Of a stretch of DNA of 64,000 nt, positions 32,474 to 44,600 are shown piece by piece. The DNA is from an uncultured Bacteroidota bacterium. GTDB lineage: Bacteria > Bacteroidota > Bacteroidia > B-17B0 > Aurantibacillaceae. The stretch lies in the NCBI GenBank assembly GCA_937873155.1, contig CALMVZ010000013.1:1-64000 (forward strand). Direction: 5' to 3'. Below the pieces are notes generated by a model, which ran no database searches, was not told the origin of the DNA, and saw nothing but the letters and a program-made list of their open reading frames with translations. The first letter of the stretch is position 1; every line of letters starts with the position of its first letter. The position numbers and the translations under genes were made by a program.

Positions 32474-34702
32474 CTATTTTTTGGTAATTTCCTTGTATTT
32501 AGTAACGATGAACTCAGTCCTGCGGTTCAAAGAGTGATCATCTTCTGTACAATTAGAAGTTAATTTGCCCTCACAAGCACAACCATTCAGTAATTTACTT
32601 TCACCATAACCTTTACCGGTGATGCGTGTTCGCGGAATACCTTTACTTGCTATATAACCTGCGCTTGCTTTTGCACGTGCCATTGATAACGACATGTTCG
32701 CTTTAGCAGCTCCACGGCAATCAGAGTGTGAACCTAATTCAACGGTCATGCCAGGATATTCTTTCATCACCGCTACAACTTTATCTAACTCTTTCGCAGC
32801 TTGCGGTGTAACTTTCGATTTACCAAGATCAAAATAAATTGGTTTTAAGTCAATCATCTTAGCTAAGTCAACACCAACCATCACTTTACCGATATCCATA
32901 TTTACTAATTCATTTAATTTCTGTTCACCGGGTTTTGTGATAGTGTGGGAGAAGTCAATTACTTTGGTAACATAGCCCGGCTTTTCTATGGTGATCTTAT
33001 AATTTAATTTATCGCCAAGTTTAGTTCCCGGAAGATCTTTTCTGTAACCATCAGCCGATGTAATAGTATAAGAATCAAAATCAGTATTGGCAGGAGCATT
33101 CTTAATGGTTAATTTCACATCCTTCAACGCTTCTTTCGTTTTCACATCTAAAACAAAAGCAACTAATTTAACTTCAGGATCGCGTTCCATTAAAATGGTC
33201 TTTTCAAATTCATCTTTGTCCGACATTTTTGTAGATAGTGAATCAGCAATAGCATAATATTTTTCTTTGCTCGTCATCATGTTATAGTAGGTGTCTTCTT
33301 CAATGAAATAATTGTATTCACCTTTTTCGTTGGTGGTAATAGAATCATTATTGATCTTCACTTTTGCAAAAGGAATAGGTACAGTAGCCGAATCTTTGTG
33401 CATGGTTTTGATCAGAACATCTTTACCGCGTTTCACTTCACGCAGTACCATGAATGAGTAAATATCATCATCCATTCCTCCGCGTTTACGGTTCGAACAA
33501 AGGAACCCGGTACGCATGCTGCCATCATCTCCATAAGTTATACCAAAATCATCGTATGAACTATTAATAGGCATTCCCATATTATAAACTTTACCTGGAT
33601 TACCATCCGCTTTTATTTTTACTTCATAAATATCCAAACCTCCTAAACCATCTCTTCCGTTCGAAGAAAAATACAATAAGTTATTAGTTGCAGCGTATGG
33701 GAACATTTCATGTCCTTTTGTATTTACTTTTTCACCCATGTTAACGGGAGTACCCCAAACACCATCAGCACCTAATTTGCTGCACCAGATGTCAAGTCCG
33801 CCTTGTCCGCCACCCATATCAGAGATGAAATAAAGTGTTTTTCCGTCGGGAGAAAGTGAAGGATGAGCGCAATTGTATTGATTGCTATTGAAAGGCATTT
33901 CTTTTACCATTTCAAAACCATCGATACTTAAGTTCGCTTCAAATATTTTCAGTTTGTAAGTCCCTTCAACACTTTTTCCTTTTTTAGAAACGTTGTTACG
34001 TGTGAAATAGACTGTATGTCTGTCTGTACTGAAACAGATCGGTCCATCATTATATTTCGATTCTAAGTCACGCATGAATTTTTCAGGCTTGAAGAATTGG
34101 CCATCAGGCCCTCTTTCTGTTGTGTAAAGGTTGTAATAGTTATTACCTGTCCAGCCATGCTGACGGTTGATCCATTTTACTTTTTTACGAGCAGAAGTAA
34201 AAACAAGTTTGCCATCCACGAAATAAACAGGAGAGAAATCATTCTCATTAGAATTGAATGTAACGCTGTCAACTTTGTAAGCATCCGCATTCTTAGAGTA
34301 TAATTTTAAATTCAGGATAGATTTAGTGAATGTTTTTCCGCGATCGTCGCCGGTAAAATCCTCCATATGTTTTTTTGCTTCCTCATAGCGGCCTAAAGCC
34401 ATTAACGCTTGTCCTAAATACAATTTCTGGATCGGCTCAGCTTTTCCGGTGCTCACCAGTTTCTCAAAACACAGAACTTGCCCGGGCATGTTATTGGTCA
34501 AACGGTAACACTCGCCAAGATTAGAGAGAACAATAGCATTATTACTGTCCTTCTTCAATATCTTCTCGTATTTCGGAATAGCTTCCGAATAGGATCTGGC
34601 ATTGTATAATTTGTTAGCAGCAGTAAGAGCCGCTTCCTGTGCTTTTGAACCGAAGCTTAGGGCTAATACTACAACTGCTGTCAGGATGTTCTTCATATTC
34701 AT
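32474..34702 (-). CDS. PorE-like OmpA-family protein (TPR, PD40, regulatory domain, OmpA)
   Basis: 742 residues from the ATG at 34702; the open frame extends three codons to a TTG. Signal peptide (ILTAVVVLALSFGSKAQ), TPR region (about 25-115), a PD40/WD40-like beta-propeller (about 150-400, with LSPDGKTLYFISDMGGGQGGLDIW and LLYFSSNGRDGLGGLDIYEV), a carboxypeptidase-regulatory-like domain (about 420-620) and an OmpA peptidoglycan-binding domain (about 625-740, YFDLGKSKVTPQAAKELD, GSHSDCRGAAKANMSLSMARA). This order matches the type IX component PorE, which links the trans-envelope machine to peptidoglycan. Transcribed with the PorP/SprF gene and the giant adhesin. Confidence 0.92.
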   Translation of the reverse strand: MNMKNILTAVVVLALSFGSKAQEAALTAANKLYNARSYSEAIPKYEKILKKDSNNAIVLSNLGECYRLTNNMPGQVLCFEKLVSTGKAEPIQKLYLGQALMALGRYEEAKKHMEDFTGDDRGKTFTKSILNLKLYSKNADAYKVDSVTFNSNENDFSPVYFVDGKLVFTSARKKVKWINRQHGWTGNNYYNLYTTERGPDGQFFKPEKFMRDLESKYNDGPICFSTDRHTVYFTRNNVSKKGKSVEGTYKLKIFEANLSIDGFEMVKEMPFNSNQYNCAHPSLSPDGKTLYFISDMGGGQGGLDIWCSKLGADGVWGTPVNMGEKVNTKGHEMFPYAATNNLLYFSSNGRDGLGGLDIYEVKIKADGNPGKVYNMGMPINSSYDDFGITYGDDGSMRTGFLCSNRKRGGMDDDIYSFMVLREVKRGKDVLIKTMHKDSATVPIPFAKVKINNDSITTNEKGEYNYFIEEDTYYNMMTSKEKYYAIADSLSTKMSDKDEFEKTILMERDPEVKLVAFVLDVKTKEALKDVKLTIKNAPANTDFDSYTITSADGYRKDLPGTKLGDKLNYKITIEKPGYVTKVIDFSHTITKPGEQKLNELVNMDIGKVMVGVDLAKMIDLKPIYFDLGKSKVTPQAAKELDKVVAVMKEYPGMTVELGSHSDCRGAAKANMSLSMARAKASAGYIASKGIPRTRITGKGYGESKLLNGCACEGKLTSNCTEDDHSLNRRTEFIVTKYKEITKK

Positions 34703-34714
34703 AAATTCCAAAAA

Positions 34715-35662
34715 TTAAAAATAACGCGGTGTAATAACATTCTTTCCTTTATACTTAAATACATAACTCAAAGCGATCTCATGTGATCCCTGTGAATATT
34801 TCTGAATTTTGCTTAAGGTATAATCGTATGAATAACTGATAACGAATTGCGGATTCACCTGCACGCCTAAAATTGCAGAGGCAGCATCGCCGCTCCTGTA
34901 AGACAAGCCTGCCCAGATCATTTCTTTAATTAAGAAATTTGCATTCACTTCATATTGTAATGGTGCGTTCTGTACTGCTTTCACCATAGCTTGTCCTTTT
35001 AATTTTAAAGTTTCAGTTAAAGTGAAGATCCTTCCTAAAGTTAAATAATAATGGAATTTTTGTGGTGACATTTTATTTGATTTCAAAAGATCACCATTCT
35101 CATTGAATTTAATTTGGTCGTCGATCATACGCGGAATAGAGATACCTGCGTAATTTACTTTATCGCTGTAATAAATTCCGAAACCGAAATTAGGCGCGTA
35201 AACACTTGGCGAATTTTGTGATACCTGGATATCACCGGCCTCAGTTGCCTTTAATGAAGCAAACTTATTTACCATGTTATGAACGCCACCCATTAAACCG
35301 AAAGAGACTTTTCCGTTCTTACCTGCTTTAACTTTGTATGCATAACTTAAATAAGCAAGATTACGGTTCAACGAACCGATCTTTTCATTTAAGAAACTTA
35401 AACCAAAGCCCATGTTCTCATTCACGATCGGGCCGTGCATCGAGAACGTGCTGGTAATCGGACGTCCCGGGAAATTCACCCATTGCTGGCGGTGCAAAGC
35501 CGTGATCTGCATCGCGTCCTTGCTTCCTGCATAAGCCGGGTTAATGAACATCTCGTTGAACATGTATTGTGTAAACATCGCATCATACTGCGCTTTTACA
35601 TTCGTAGAAGTGAAGAACATCACTCCTAAACACGCCGCTAAAATTACTTTACTTGCTTTCAT
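34715..35662 (-). CDS. PorP/SprF family type IX secretion membrane protein
   Basis: 315 residues with signal peptide (VILAACLGVMFFTSTNVKAQ) and a barrel of the PorP/SprF family: AQYDAMFTQYMFNEMFINPAYAGS is its hallmark start, followed by LHRQQWVNFPGRPITSTFSMHGP and MGFGLSFLNEKIGSLNRN, ending in the SYDYTLSKIQKYSQGSHEIALSYVF segment. Proteins of this family serve as outer-membrane acceptors for adhesins with gliding-motility-associated C-terminal domains. The adhesin gene lies 20 nt upstream on the same strand and the PorE-like gene 12 nt downstream. Confidence 0.95.
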   Translation of the reverse strand: MKASKVILAACLGVMFFTSTNVKAQYDAMFTQYMFNEMFINPAYAGSKDAMQITALHRQQWVNFPGRPITSTFSMHGPIVNENMGFGLSFLNEKIGSLNRNLAYLSYAYKVKAGKNGKVSFGLMGGVHNMVNKFASLKATEAGDIQVSQNSPSVYAPNFGFGIYYSDKVNYAGISIPRMIDDQIKFNENGDLLKSNKMSPQKFHYYLTLGRIFTLTETLKLKGQAMVKAVQNAPLQYEVNANFLIKEMIWAGLSYRSGDAASAILGVQVNPQFVISYSYDYTLSKIQKYSQGSHEIALSYVFKYKGKNVITPRYF

Positions 35663-35682
35663 ATTTTCTAATTTCTTACTTA

Positions 35683-38600
35683 TTAATACTGTAATACAAC
35701 GAATCCGTTAGTTGTTTTCAAATTGGTCTCACCTTTGAATTCTAAGATGTAGTAGTAAGTTCCCTGAGGTAATTTCTGATTACCTAAAGTGCCGCTTACA
35801 TTCGGCATACCATTCCAGGTATTATCGTAGTTATCCATTTTGTAAACTTTATTACCCCAACGGTTGTAGATCGTTAATGTATTCTCTGTTTTCTGGATGC
35901 CTTTGATCACAAAGAAATCATTCGTGCCATCACCATTCGGCGTGAATACTTCAGGTATTAAGAACTTGTCGATCAACAATACAGTAGGAACATTATCTGA
36001 AGGTTCGTTCCAGATACCATTTGCATTGATATCAGGATTTGTTCCATCGTTAGAGAAGTCCGTTACCGGTGTTGTTGAAGTGCCAACAGCGCTACCGAAT
36101 GCAAAGTTGCTGATCACTGTTACAGTATCAGGCATCACATTAATTGTGAAGACAACTGAATTTATTGTATTAGGAGCCATTTTGCTTCCTGCTGTAACGA
36201 TCAGGTATGGATCGCTATTGCCATTGTAAGCAGAGTTCGGTGTTAATGAGCCCGTTAACATTGTAGGTCCGCTCTTCATGGAGTAAGATGCAGGTAATTT
36301 AATTGTTGTACCTGCTAAACTGTCTTTCAGTACAATGTTCCTTAATGTATCATTACCCAGGTTGTGGATCGATACAGTATAAGTAATATCGTAACTGCCA
36401 TCAATTAATTGTTGGCTTAATTCTCCTTGTTTAGTTACACCAAAGAATGTTTTAGGTGTTAAGTTCAACGGGGTAGGTGTATTGTTATTAGTTGGATTTC
36501 CGTCATTATCAGGATCTGTATTCAATCCTACTTGAGAAGAATCGGAAACAACGGTAGAAGAAACACCGCCCATTGCAGTACCTAATAACGAGTTATTGAA
36601 TGTTCCGAAGATGCCGTTTGGCGTTACATCAACAGTGAATATTAAAGTGTCAATTTCACCGATCGCTAATGAACTGCTTACAGTGTTTGTAATAACAGGT
36701 TGTGTTGAACCGTCGAATGTAGGATCAAGTGTTAAGCTGGTTACCGGGGTTGTAATTACCGGTGCGGAACTTACAGTGAATGTAGTTGGTAGCGGGAATG
36801 TGTTACTTAAGTTCTCGGTTAACGTAACATTATTCAGTATTGCAAAACCGGTATTTTTAACTACCACTTTATAAGTTACACTATAAGATCCGTTGGTGTT
36901 TGCCGTTACAGTTGTAATGGCTTTAGCTAACCCCAAAGAATTATTCACCGAACAATCTACCGAAACTAAGATCAGTGTTGTATCCTTAATACAACCATTA
37001 GCACCGAAGAAGCGTATTGTATATGGTTGATTAGCCACCGGATTAGAAAGTGTTGAAGTGATAACACTTGCAACAGGCGACGCGGTTGCATAAGTAGCAG
37101 TACCTGTATAAGTAGCACCTATAACAAGGTCATATTTATCACCCGCAACAAAATTACCTGCTAATATAGTTCCGTTGTTATCACTCACTGTACCTGTACA
37201 AGTTGCAGGAATTATAGTAGCAGTAACTGCTACATAAGTATCAGTAATAGCGGCTATAGTATTTGTAGACGTACACCCTGAAGCCGGATCAAAAGCACTA
37301 ACGGTATATACACCTCCGGTTGAAGTTGTGAAGTTAGTTGCTGTTGAAGTAAAGCTTGCCGGACCACTCCATGTATAAGTTACAGCAGCAACTGTTGAAC
37401 TTACAGTAATACTAACTGTATTAGTGATACAATTGATAGTGCCGGTTGCAGTTAAGCTAACTGTTGGCCCGGCAGTATTGGTCATGACCGCTGTAGTTGC
37501 TGTAGTGATACAACCATTCACCGCATCAATCACAGATAAAGTATAAACACCGCCTGTTGTTATACCTGTCGGGTTTTGCAATGAAGATGTATAAGAAGCA
37601 GGACCATTCCACATATAAGTTACGTTTGTAGAAGTTGTGCTTCCGAACAAGTCAACAGACGTAGTTAAACAAGTTAACGTTCCGCTATTTGTGGCAGTTA
37701 CGTTTTGTGGAGATTGTAATACATTAACAGTAATAGTTGCCGTATCAGCAGCACAAACTCCGTTCACGCCAATCACAGAATATGTAGTTGTTGTGGTTGG
37801 AGATGCTACAACCATTGAACCGGTCATGCTACCTGGTATCCATGTATAACTCATGGCGCCTGCAGATGTTAATGTAGTTGATAAGCCGCTACAAATTGTT
37901 GTTGGAGAAGCCGCGGCAGTTACTGTTGGATTTATAAATACAGTTAATGTTATTGTTGTTTTACCTTGACAGCCCATTGTATTTGTACCTGTAACTGAAT
38001 AAGTGGTGGTTACTGTTGGGGTAACTGTTATACTTGATCCGGATGTTGCACCCGGATTCCATGTATAGGTTGATGCACCGGAAGCTGTTAATGTAGCAGT
38101 ACTTCCAATACATATAGAGGTAGGCGTTGCAGTAGCGGTAACTGTAGGATCATTGATAGTAACCTGCACAGTTCCTGTGCCTGTACATCCTAAAGCATCA
38201 GTACCGCTGACAGTATAAATTGTTGTAACGCTTGGCGTAACAGCAAGCATAAAGGCAGGAATGCCGCCCGGATACCAAGTGTATGAGGTTGCACCGGTCG
38301 CACTTAATGTTGAAGTCGCACCGCTGCACATTATGCTCGGACTTGCAATACCTGTAACGGTTGGAGTTGGATTTACAATTAAAGAGATCGTATTGTTATT
38401 CGAACAAGTACCATTACTACCTGTGATCGTATAAACAGTTGTTGCAGTTGGAGTAACTACTACGTTACTTCCTGTCAATGATCCAGGCATCCATGTATAA
38501 GATGTAGCGCCGCTTCCTGTTAATGTTGCAGAAGTACCTGCACAAACTGCAGTTGAAGAACTCGCAGCATTAACACTTGGAACCGGAACGACAACCAAAT

Positions 38601-41600
38601 TAACCGTTTGAGCCCCTGTACAACCAAATGTATTGGTGCCGGCAACAGAATATGTAGTAGTAACAGTTGGGTTAACAACAATACTTGTTCCTGTACTTGC
38701 TCCCGGCATCCAGGTATAAGTTGAAGCGCCTGATGCGGTAATTGTAGCTGAACTTCCAACACAAATTGCAGTTGGTGAAGCGACAGCAGTAATAGTTGGT
38801 GTGTTTACATTTACCAATACAGTATTTGTTCTTGTACAACCGAACGAGTTAACACCTGTAACTGTATATATTGTAGTAACTGTTGGTGAAACCATTACCA
38901 TACTTCCTGTAACCGCAGCAGGCATCCATGTATAGGACGCAGCACCTGATGCAGTTAATGTGGTAATACCTCCGATACATATCATAGAAGGACTTGCGGA
39001 AGCTGTAATAGTTGGAGTAGGATTAACAGTTATACTTACAGTTTTTGTATTTGTACAACTTCCGTTAGCACCAACAACGGTGTAGATAGTAGTTGCGGTT
39101 GGTGTTACAACTATTGTTCCCCCTGTTAATGAACCGGGATTCCATGTGTAAGTTGTGGCGCCTACTGCTGTTAATGTTGCAGATGATCCTGAACATATAG
39201 TTGATGAAGCACTTGTAGTAACTGTTGGAGTTGTATTTACAATTAATGAAACTGTTTTAGTTGCTGTACAACCCGCGGCATTAATACCCGTTACAGTATA
39301 AGTTGTAGTTACTGTAGGACTCACAACAATTGAAGAACCTAACAAGGCAACAGGCATCCATGTATAGGATAAAGCGCCGGTTGCTGTCAGTGTTGCGGTT
39401 TGCCCTGAACACATTGTGGTCGGGTTCGCAACAGCGGTTAAGGTTGGCCCCGGTATTACTATAACGTTGATCGTTCTTGTTGAAGTACAACCTGTAGGAT
39501 TAGCACCTGTTACCGTATAAACAGTATTAGCTGTTGGGGTAACCACTACAGTTGCGCCAGTTAATGAACCTGGCATCCATGTATAAGTTGATGCACCGGA
39601 AGCAGTAAGTGTATAAGGATTTCCTGCACAAACCGGCACAGTAGGAGTGCTGCTGGCCGTTACAGTAGGATTTGGATTAACAACTAAATTCAATGTCTGC
39701 GTTCCTGTACAACTTCCATTTGCACCCGTGATGCTGTATGTAGTAGTTGTAGCAGGCGTAACAACAACTGTAGCTCCGGTCAATGACCCGGGCATCCATG
39801 TATAAGTTGTGGCGCCGCTTGCAGTCAATGTTGCAGAATTACCCGCACAAAGCGCCGTAGGATTACTAACTGCTGTTACAGTAGGATAAGTATTTACCAT
39901 TATAGATACTGTAGCAGTTGAAGTACATATACCATTAGATCCTGTCACAGTATAAACAGTAGTTACTGTAGGTGATACAACTTGCGGTGTTCCGATCAAA
40001 CCGCCCGGGTTCCAAGTATATGAAATAGCTCCGGTTGAACTTAATGTAGCAGTATCGCCTATACAAATAACTGTTTTACTTGTAAGAGCTGTAATAGTTG
40101 GTCCTGAGAACACAGTTACAGTCACAACAGCAGTATTTGTACATCCTGAAGCATTTGCTCCTGTTACAGTATATGATGTTGTGATAGTTGGCGAAACAAC
40201 ACCTGTCATAGGAATTGCAGGCGACCAGGTATAAGTTGTAGCGCCGCTGGCTGTTAAAGTAGACGAAGACCCTGCGCAAATTGCGGGTGGGTTAGCTGAC
40301 ACAGTTAACGAAGGAATTGGTCCTACACTTAAAGAAACAGTTTGCGTATTTGTACAACTTCCATTTGCCCCTGTAACAGTATAAACTGTAGTAACTGTCG
40401 GATTCACTGCTACGGTTGCACCTGTTAATGATCCCGGCATCCATGTATAAGATGTGGCTCCTGTTGATGTTAATGTTGCTGTTGAACCGATACACATTCC
40501 TGTTGGATTTGCCACAGCAGTTAAAGTAGGAGTGGTGGTAACCGTTAATGTTACAGTTGCTGTATTAGAACATGTTCCGTTATTTCCGGTTACAGTATAT
40601 GTTGTAGTAACTGAAGGCGTAACTGTTACGGTTGTACCTGATAAAGAACCAGGCATCCAAGTGTAAGTTGTTGCGCCGCCCGCTGTTAATGTTGCAGAAC
40701 TTCCTGAACAAATTGCAGTCGGAGAAGTTGCCGCAGTAACAGTTGGACTTGGATTAACAAAAACCATCACAGCGCTGGTATCGGTACATGAACCATTGGC
40801 CCCTGTAACAGTATATGTTGTGGTCACACTTGGAGAAGCAGTAACTGTTCCTCCTGATAAAGAACCCGGCATCCATGTATAAGAGGTAGCTCCGCCGGAC
40901 GATAATGTAACTGTTTGTCCGGCACAGATAGTAGATGAAGAAACAGATGCGGTTACTGTAGGATTTGGATTAACTGTTAATGTTAGTTGTAAAACCCCGC
41001 GGCAACCAAATGCGTTTGCGCCGGCTACTGAATAAGCAGTTGTAGATGCAGGTGAAACTAATAATGGATTTACAAATACAGGACCCGGTAACCAGGTATA
41101 TGTTCCTGTTGCACCTGAAGCAGTAAGTGTTGCAGTTTGTCCTGCACAAATAGATAAAGAAGGAGCAGCTGAAACAGTTATTGTTGGAGTCGGGTTAACA
41201 GTGATTGTAATCACAGTAGTACCTGTACATCCTGACGCACTCATACCTGTTAACGTATATGTGGTATTTACGGTAGGGCTTACAACTACGTTAGGAGCAA
41301 GTAAACTTCCCGGCATCCATGTATAAGAAGTTGCGCCGGCCGCAGTAAGTGTCGCGCTTCTTCCTGAACAGATAATTCCTGTTGTTGGATTAGAAGTTGC
41401 GATTACAGTCGGAGTTGGATTAACGGTTAAAGAAACTGTATTTGTATTTGTACAAGCACCGTTCGCGCCCGTAACAGTATAAATAGTTGTTGCAGTCGGT
41501 GTTACGGCTACAGTTGCACCTGTAAGAGAACCCGGCATCCAGCTATAAGTTGTAGCGCCGCTTCCGGTTAAGGTTGCTGATGCACCTGCACAGATCGCGG

Positions 41601-44600
41601 TTGGATTTGATACCGCAGTAACTGTTGGCTGAGGTGTAACTGAAACCTGAACAGCAATTGTACTCGAGCAGGTTCCGTTATTTCCTGTTAAAGTATAGTT
41701 AGTTGTTGTAACCGGTGTAACAACAACAGTAGCGCCTGATAAAGAACCCGGCATCCATGTATAAGAAGTGGCACCGCTTCCGGTTAATGTTGCAGAACTT
41801 CCCGAACAAATCGCTGTCGGGTTAGCAACTGCCGTTAATGTTGGTCCAGGGGTTACATTTAATGTTACAGTATTTGTATTCGTACAGCCTGCAGCAGTTG
41901 CACCTGTCACAGTGTAAGTTGTCGTTATGGTTGGAGAAACAACAACAGTACCTCCTGATAAAGAACCCGGATTCCATGTATAAGTTGCCGCACCACTTGA
42001 TGTTAATGTTGCAGATGTTCCGGAGCAAATACTTGGCGATGAAGCTGCAGCTGTAATTGTTGGATTAGGATTTACAGTAAGAGAAACTGTTCTTGTGTTC
42101 GAACAAGTTCCGTTAGACCCTGTAACAGTATAAACAGTTGTTACGGTCGGACTAACGGTCACCGTACCTCCGGGTAAAGAACCGGGATTCCAAGTATAAG
42201 ATGTAGCGCCGGTTGATGTTAATGTTGCAGATGAACCAACACAAATTGCTGTCGGGTTAGCAACAGCTGTTAAAGTTGGTGTGGCATTTACAGTTAACAG
42301 AACTGTTGTAGACGAAGAACAGGCGGCAGTCGTTCCTGTTAAAGTATAAGTAGTAGTTACTGTTGGCGAAACTGCAACTGTAGCACCGGTTAAAGATCCC
42401 GGCATCCAGGTATAAGTTGTAGCGCCGCTTCCGGTTAATGTAGCCGAGCTTCCTGAACAGATTGCAGTTGGATTCGCCACTGCAGTAACCGTTGGTAATG
42501 GTATCACTATTAAATTTACTGTTCTCGTGCTTGTACAGCTTCCATTCGCACCTGTTACTGTATAAATTGTAGTTACTGTTGGTGATACGGTCACTGTTCC
42601 ACCTGATAATGAACCGGGATTCCATGTATAAGATGTCGCGCCTGTTGATGTTAATGTTGCAGAAGATCCCGCGCAGATCGCTGTTGGATTAGCAACAGCT
42701 GTCAATGTCGGAGTAGCAGTAACCGTTACTGTAACAGTCGCTGTATTTGAACAAGTGCCGTTATTTCCGGTAACTGTATAAGTTGTATTTACAGTTGGAG
42801 AAACAGAAACAGTTGATCCGGTTAAAGATCCCGGCATCCAGGTATAAGTGGTAGCGCCACCTCCGGTTAAAGTTGCAGAACTTCCTGAACAAATCGATGT
42901 AGGGTTAGCTGATGCTGTTACGGTTGGTTGTGGAGTTACACTTACTAAAACTGTATTTGTTCCCGTACAACTTCCGTTAGCTCCTGTTACAGTATATGTT
43001 GTAGTAACAGTTGGAGATACAGTCACAGTTCCGCCTGATAAAGATCCCGGCATCCATGTATAAGTTGTAGCACCTGAAGATGACAAGCTAACTGTACTTC
43101 CCGAACAAACTGTTGGTGAAGATGCTGCCGCTGTTACTGTAGGAGTAGCGGTAACCGTTAGTGTAACTGTACGTGTATTTGTACAACCTGCAGCACTTGC
43201 GCCTGTCACAGTATAAGTTGTGGTCACTGTAGGATTTACCGTAACAGTTCCTCCGGATAAAGATCCGGGATTCCATGTATAAGATGCGGCCCCTGTAGAA
43301 GTTAAGGTTACAGTTGTACCCGCACCGCTACAAATAGAAGTTGGATTGGCAACTGCTGTTAATGTAGGGCTTGGACTAACAGTAACAGAAACGTTAGCCG
43401 AATTGGTACAAGTTCCGTTAGAACCGATAACCGTATAAGCTGTATTTGCTGTTGGTGTAACTACAACCAAAGATCCTGTCAATGAACCGGGATTCCATGT
43501 ATAAGTAGTTGCACCGCCTGCTGTTAATGTTAATGATGTTCCTGCACAAACTGTTGCGGAAGAAGCAGAAGCTGTAACAGTAGGAGGGGTGTTAACCGTT
43601 GTCTGAACTGTTCTTGTTGAAGAACAGGTTCCGTTCGATCCGGTTACTGTATAAACAGTTGTACTTACAGGAGAAACAGTAACAGTGCCTCCAATTAACG
43701 CTCCCGGATTCCATGTATAAGATGTAGCTCCTGTTGAAGTCAGTGTTGCTGAACCGCCTGCGCATATTGATGCAGGATTACTAACTGCAGTTAAAGTAGG
43801 TTGCGGATTTACAGTTAAAACAACAGTACGTGTTCCTACGCAAGATAAAGGACTTGTTCCGCTAACTGTATATGTAGTTGTGATGGTTGGAGTAACTGTA
43901 ACTGTTGCGCCTGATAAAGATCCGGGCATCCATGTATAAGTTGAAGCGCCACTTGAAGTTAAGGTAACTGTCGCGCCACTTCCAAAACAAATTGAAGTTG
44001 GGTTAGCAACTGCTGTTAATGTTGGAGATGGATTAACAGTAATTGAAACGTTCGCTGAATTCGTACACGTTCCCGTTGCACCAATAACTGTATAAGTTGT
44101 ATTTGTTGTCGGAGAAACTACTACAGATGCTCCTATTAACGAACCGGGGTTCCATGTATAAGTTGTTGCGCCGCCTGCTGTAAGTGTTAAAGATGTTCCT
44201 GCACAAACCGTTGATGAAGATGCAGATGCTGTAACAGTAGGAGGGGTGTTAACCGTTGTCTGGACTGTTCTTGTTGAAGAACATGATCCGTTCGATCCGG
44301 TAACTGTATAAACTGTTGTACTCGCAGGAGAAACAACGACTGTGCCACCCGGTAATGAACCAGGCATCCACGTATAAGATGTGGCACCTGTTGAGGTTAA
44401 TGTTGCAGAACCCCCTACACAAATTGTGGCAGGATTACTAACTGCTGTCAGAGTTGGAGTTGGATTAACCACAACCTGAAGTGTACGTGTACCTGGACAA
44501 GTCAAAGTATTTGTTCCGGTAATAGTATAAATTGTAGTTGAAGCCGGACTTACAGTTACCATGGATCCTGTCATAGCTCCGGGATTCCATGTATAGTTGG

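Noticed and set aside
42257-42625. 122-codon frame inside the adhesin gene, and dozens of similar frames there
   Set aside because: They are alternate frames of the repetitive gene with Asn/Tyr/Cys-rich low-complexity translations and no start context.
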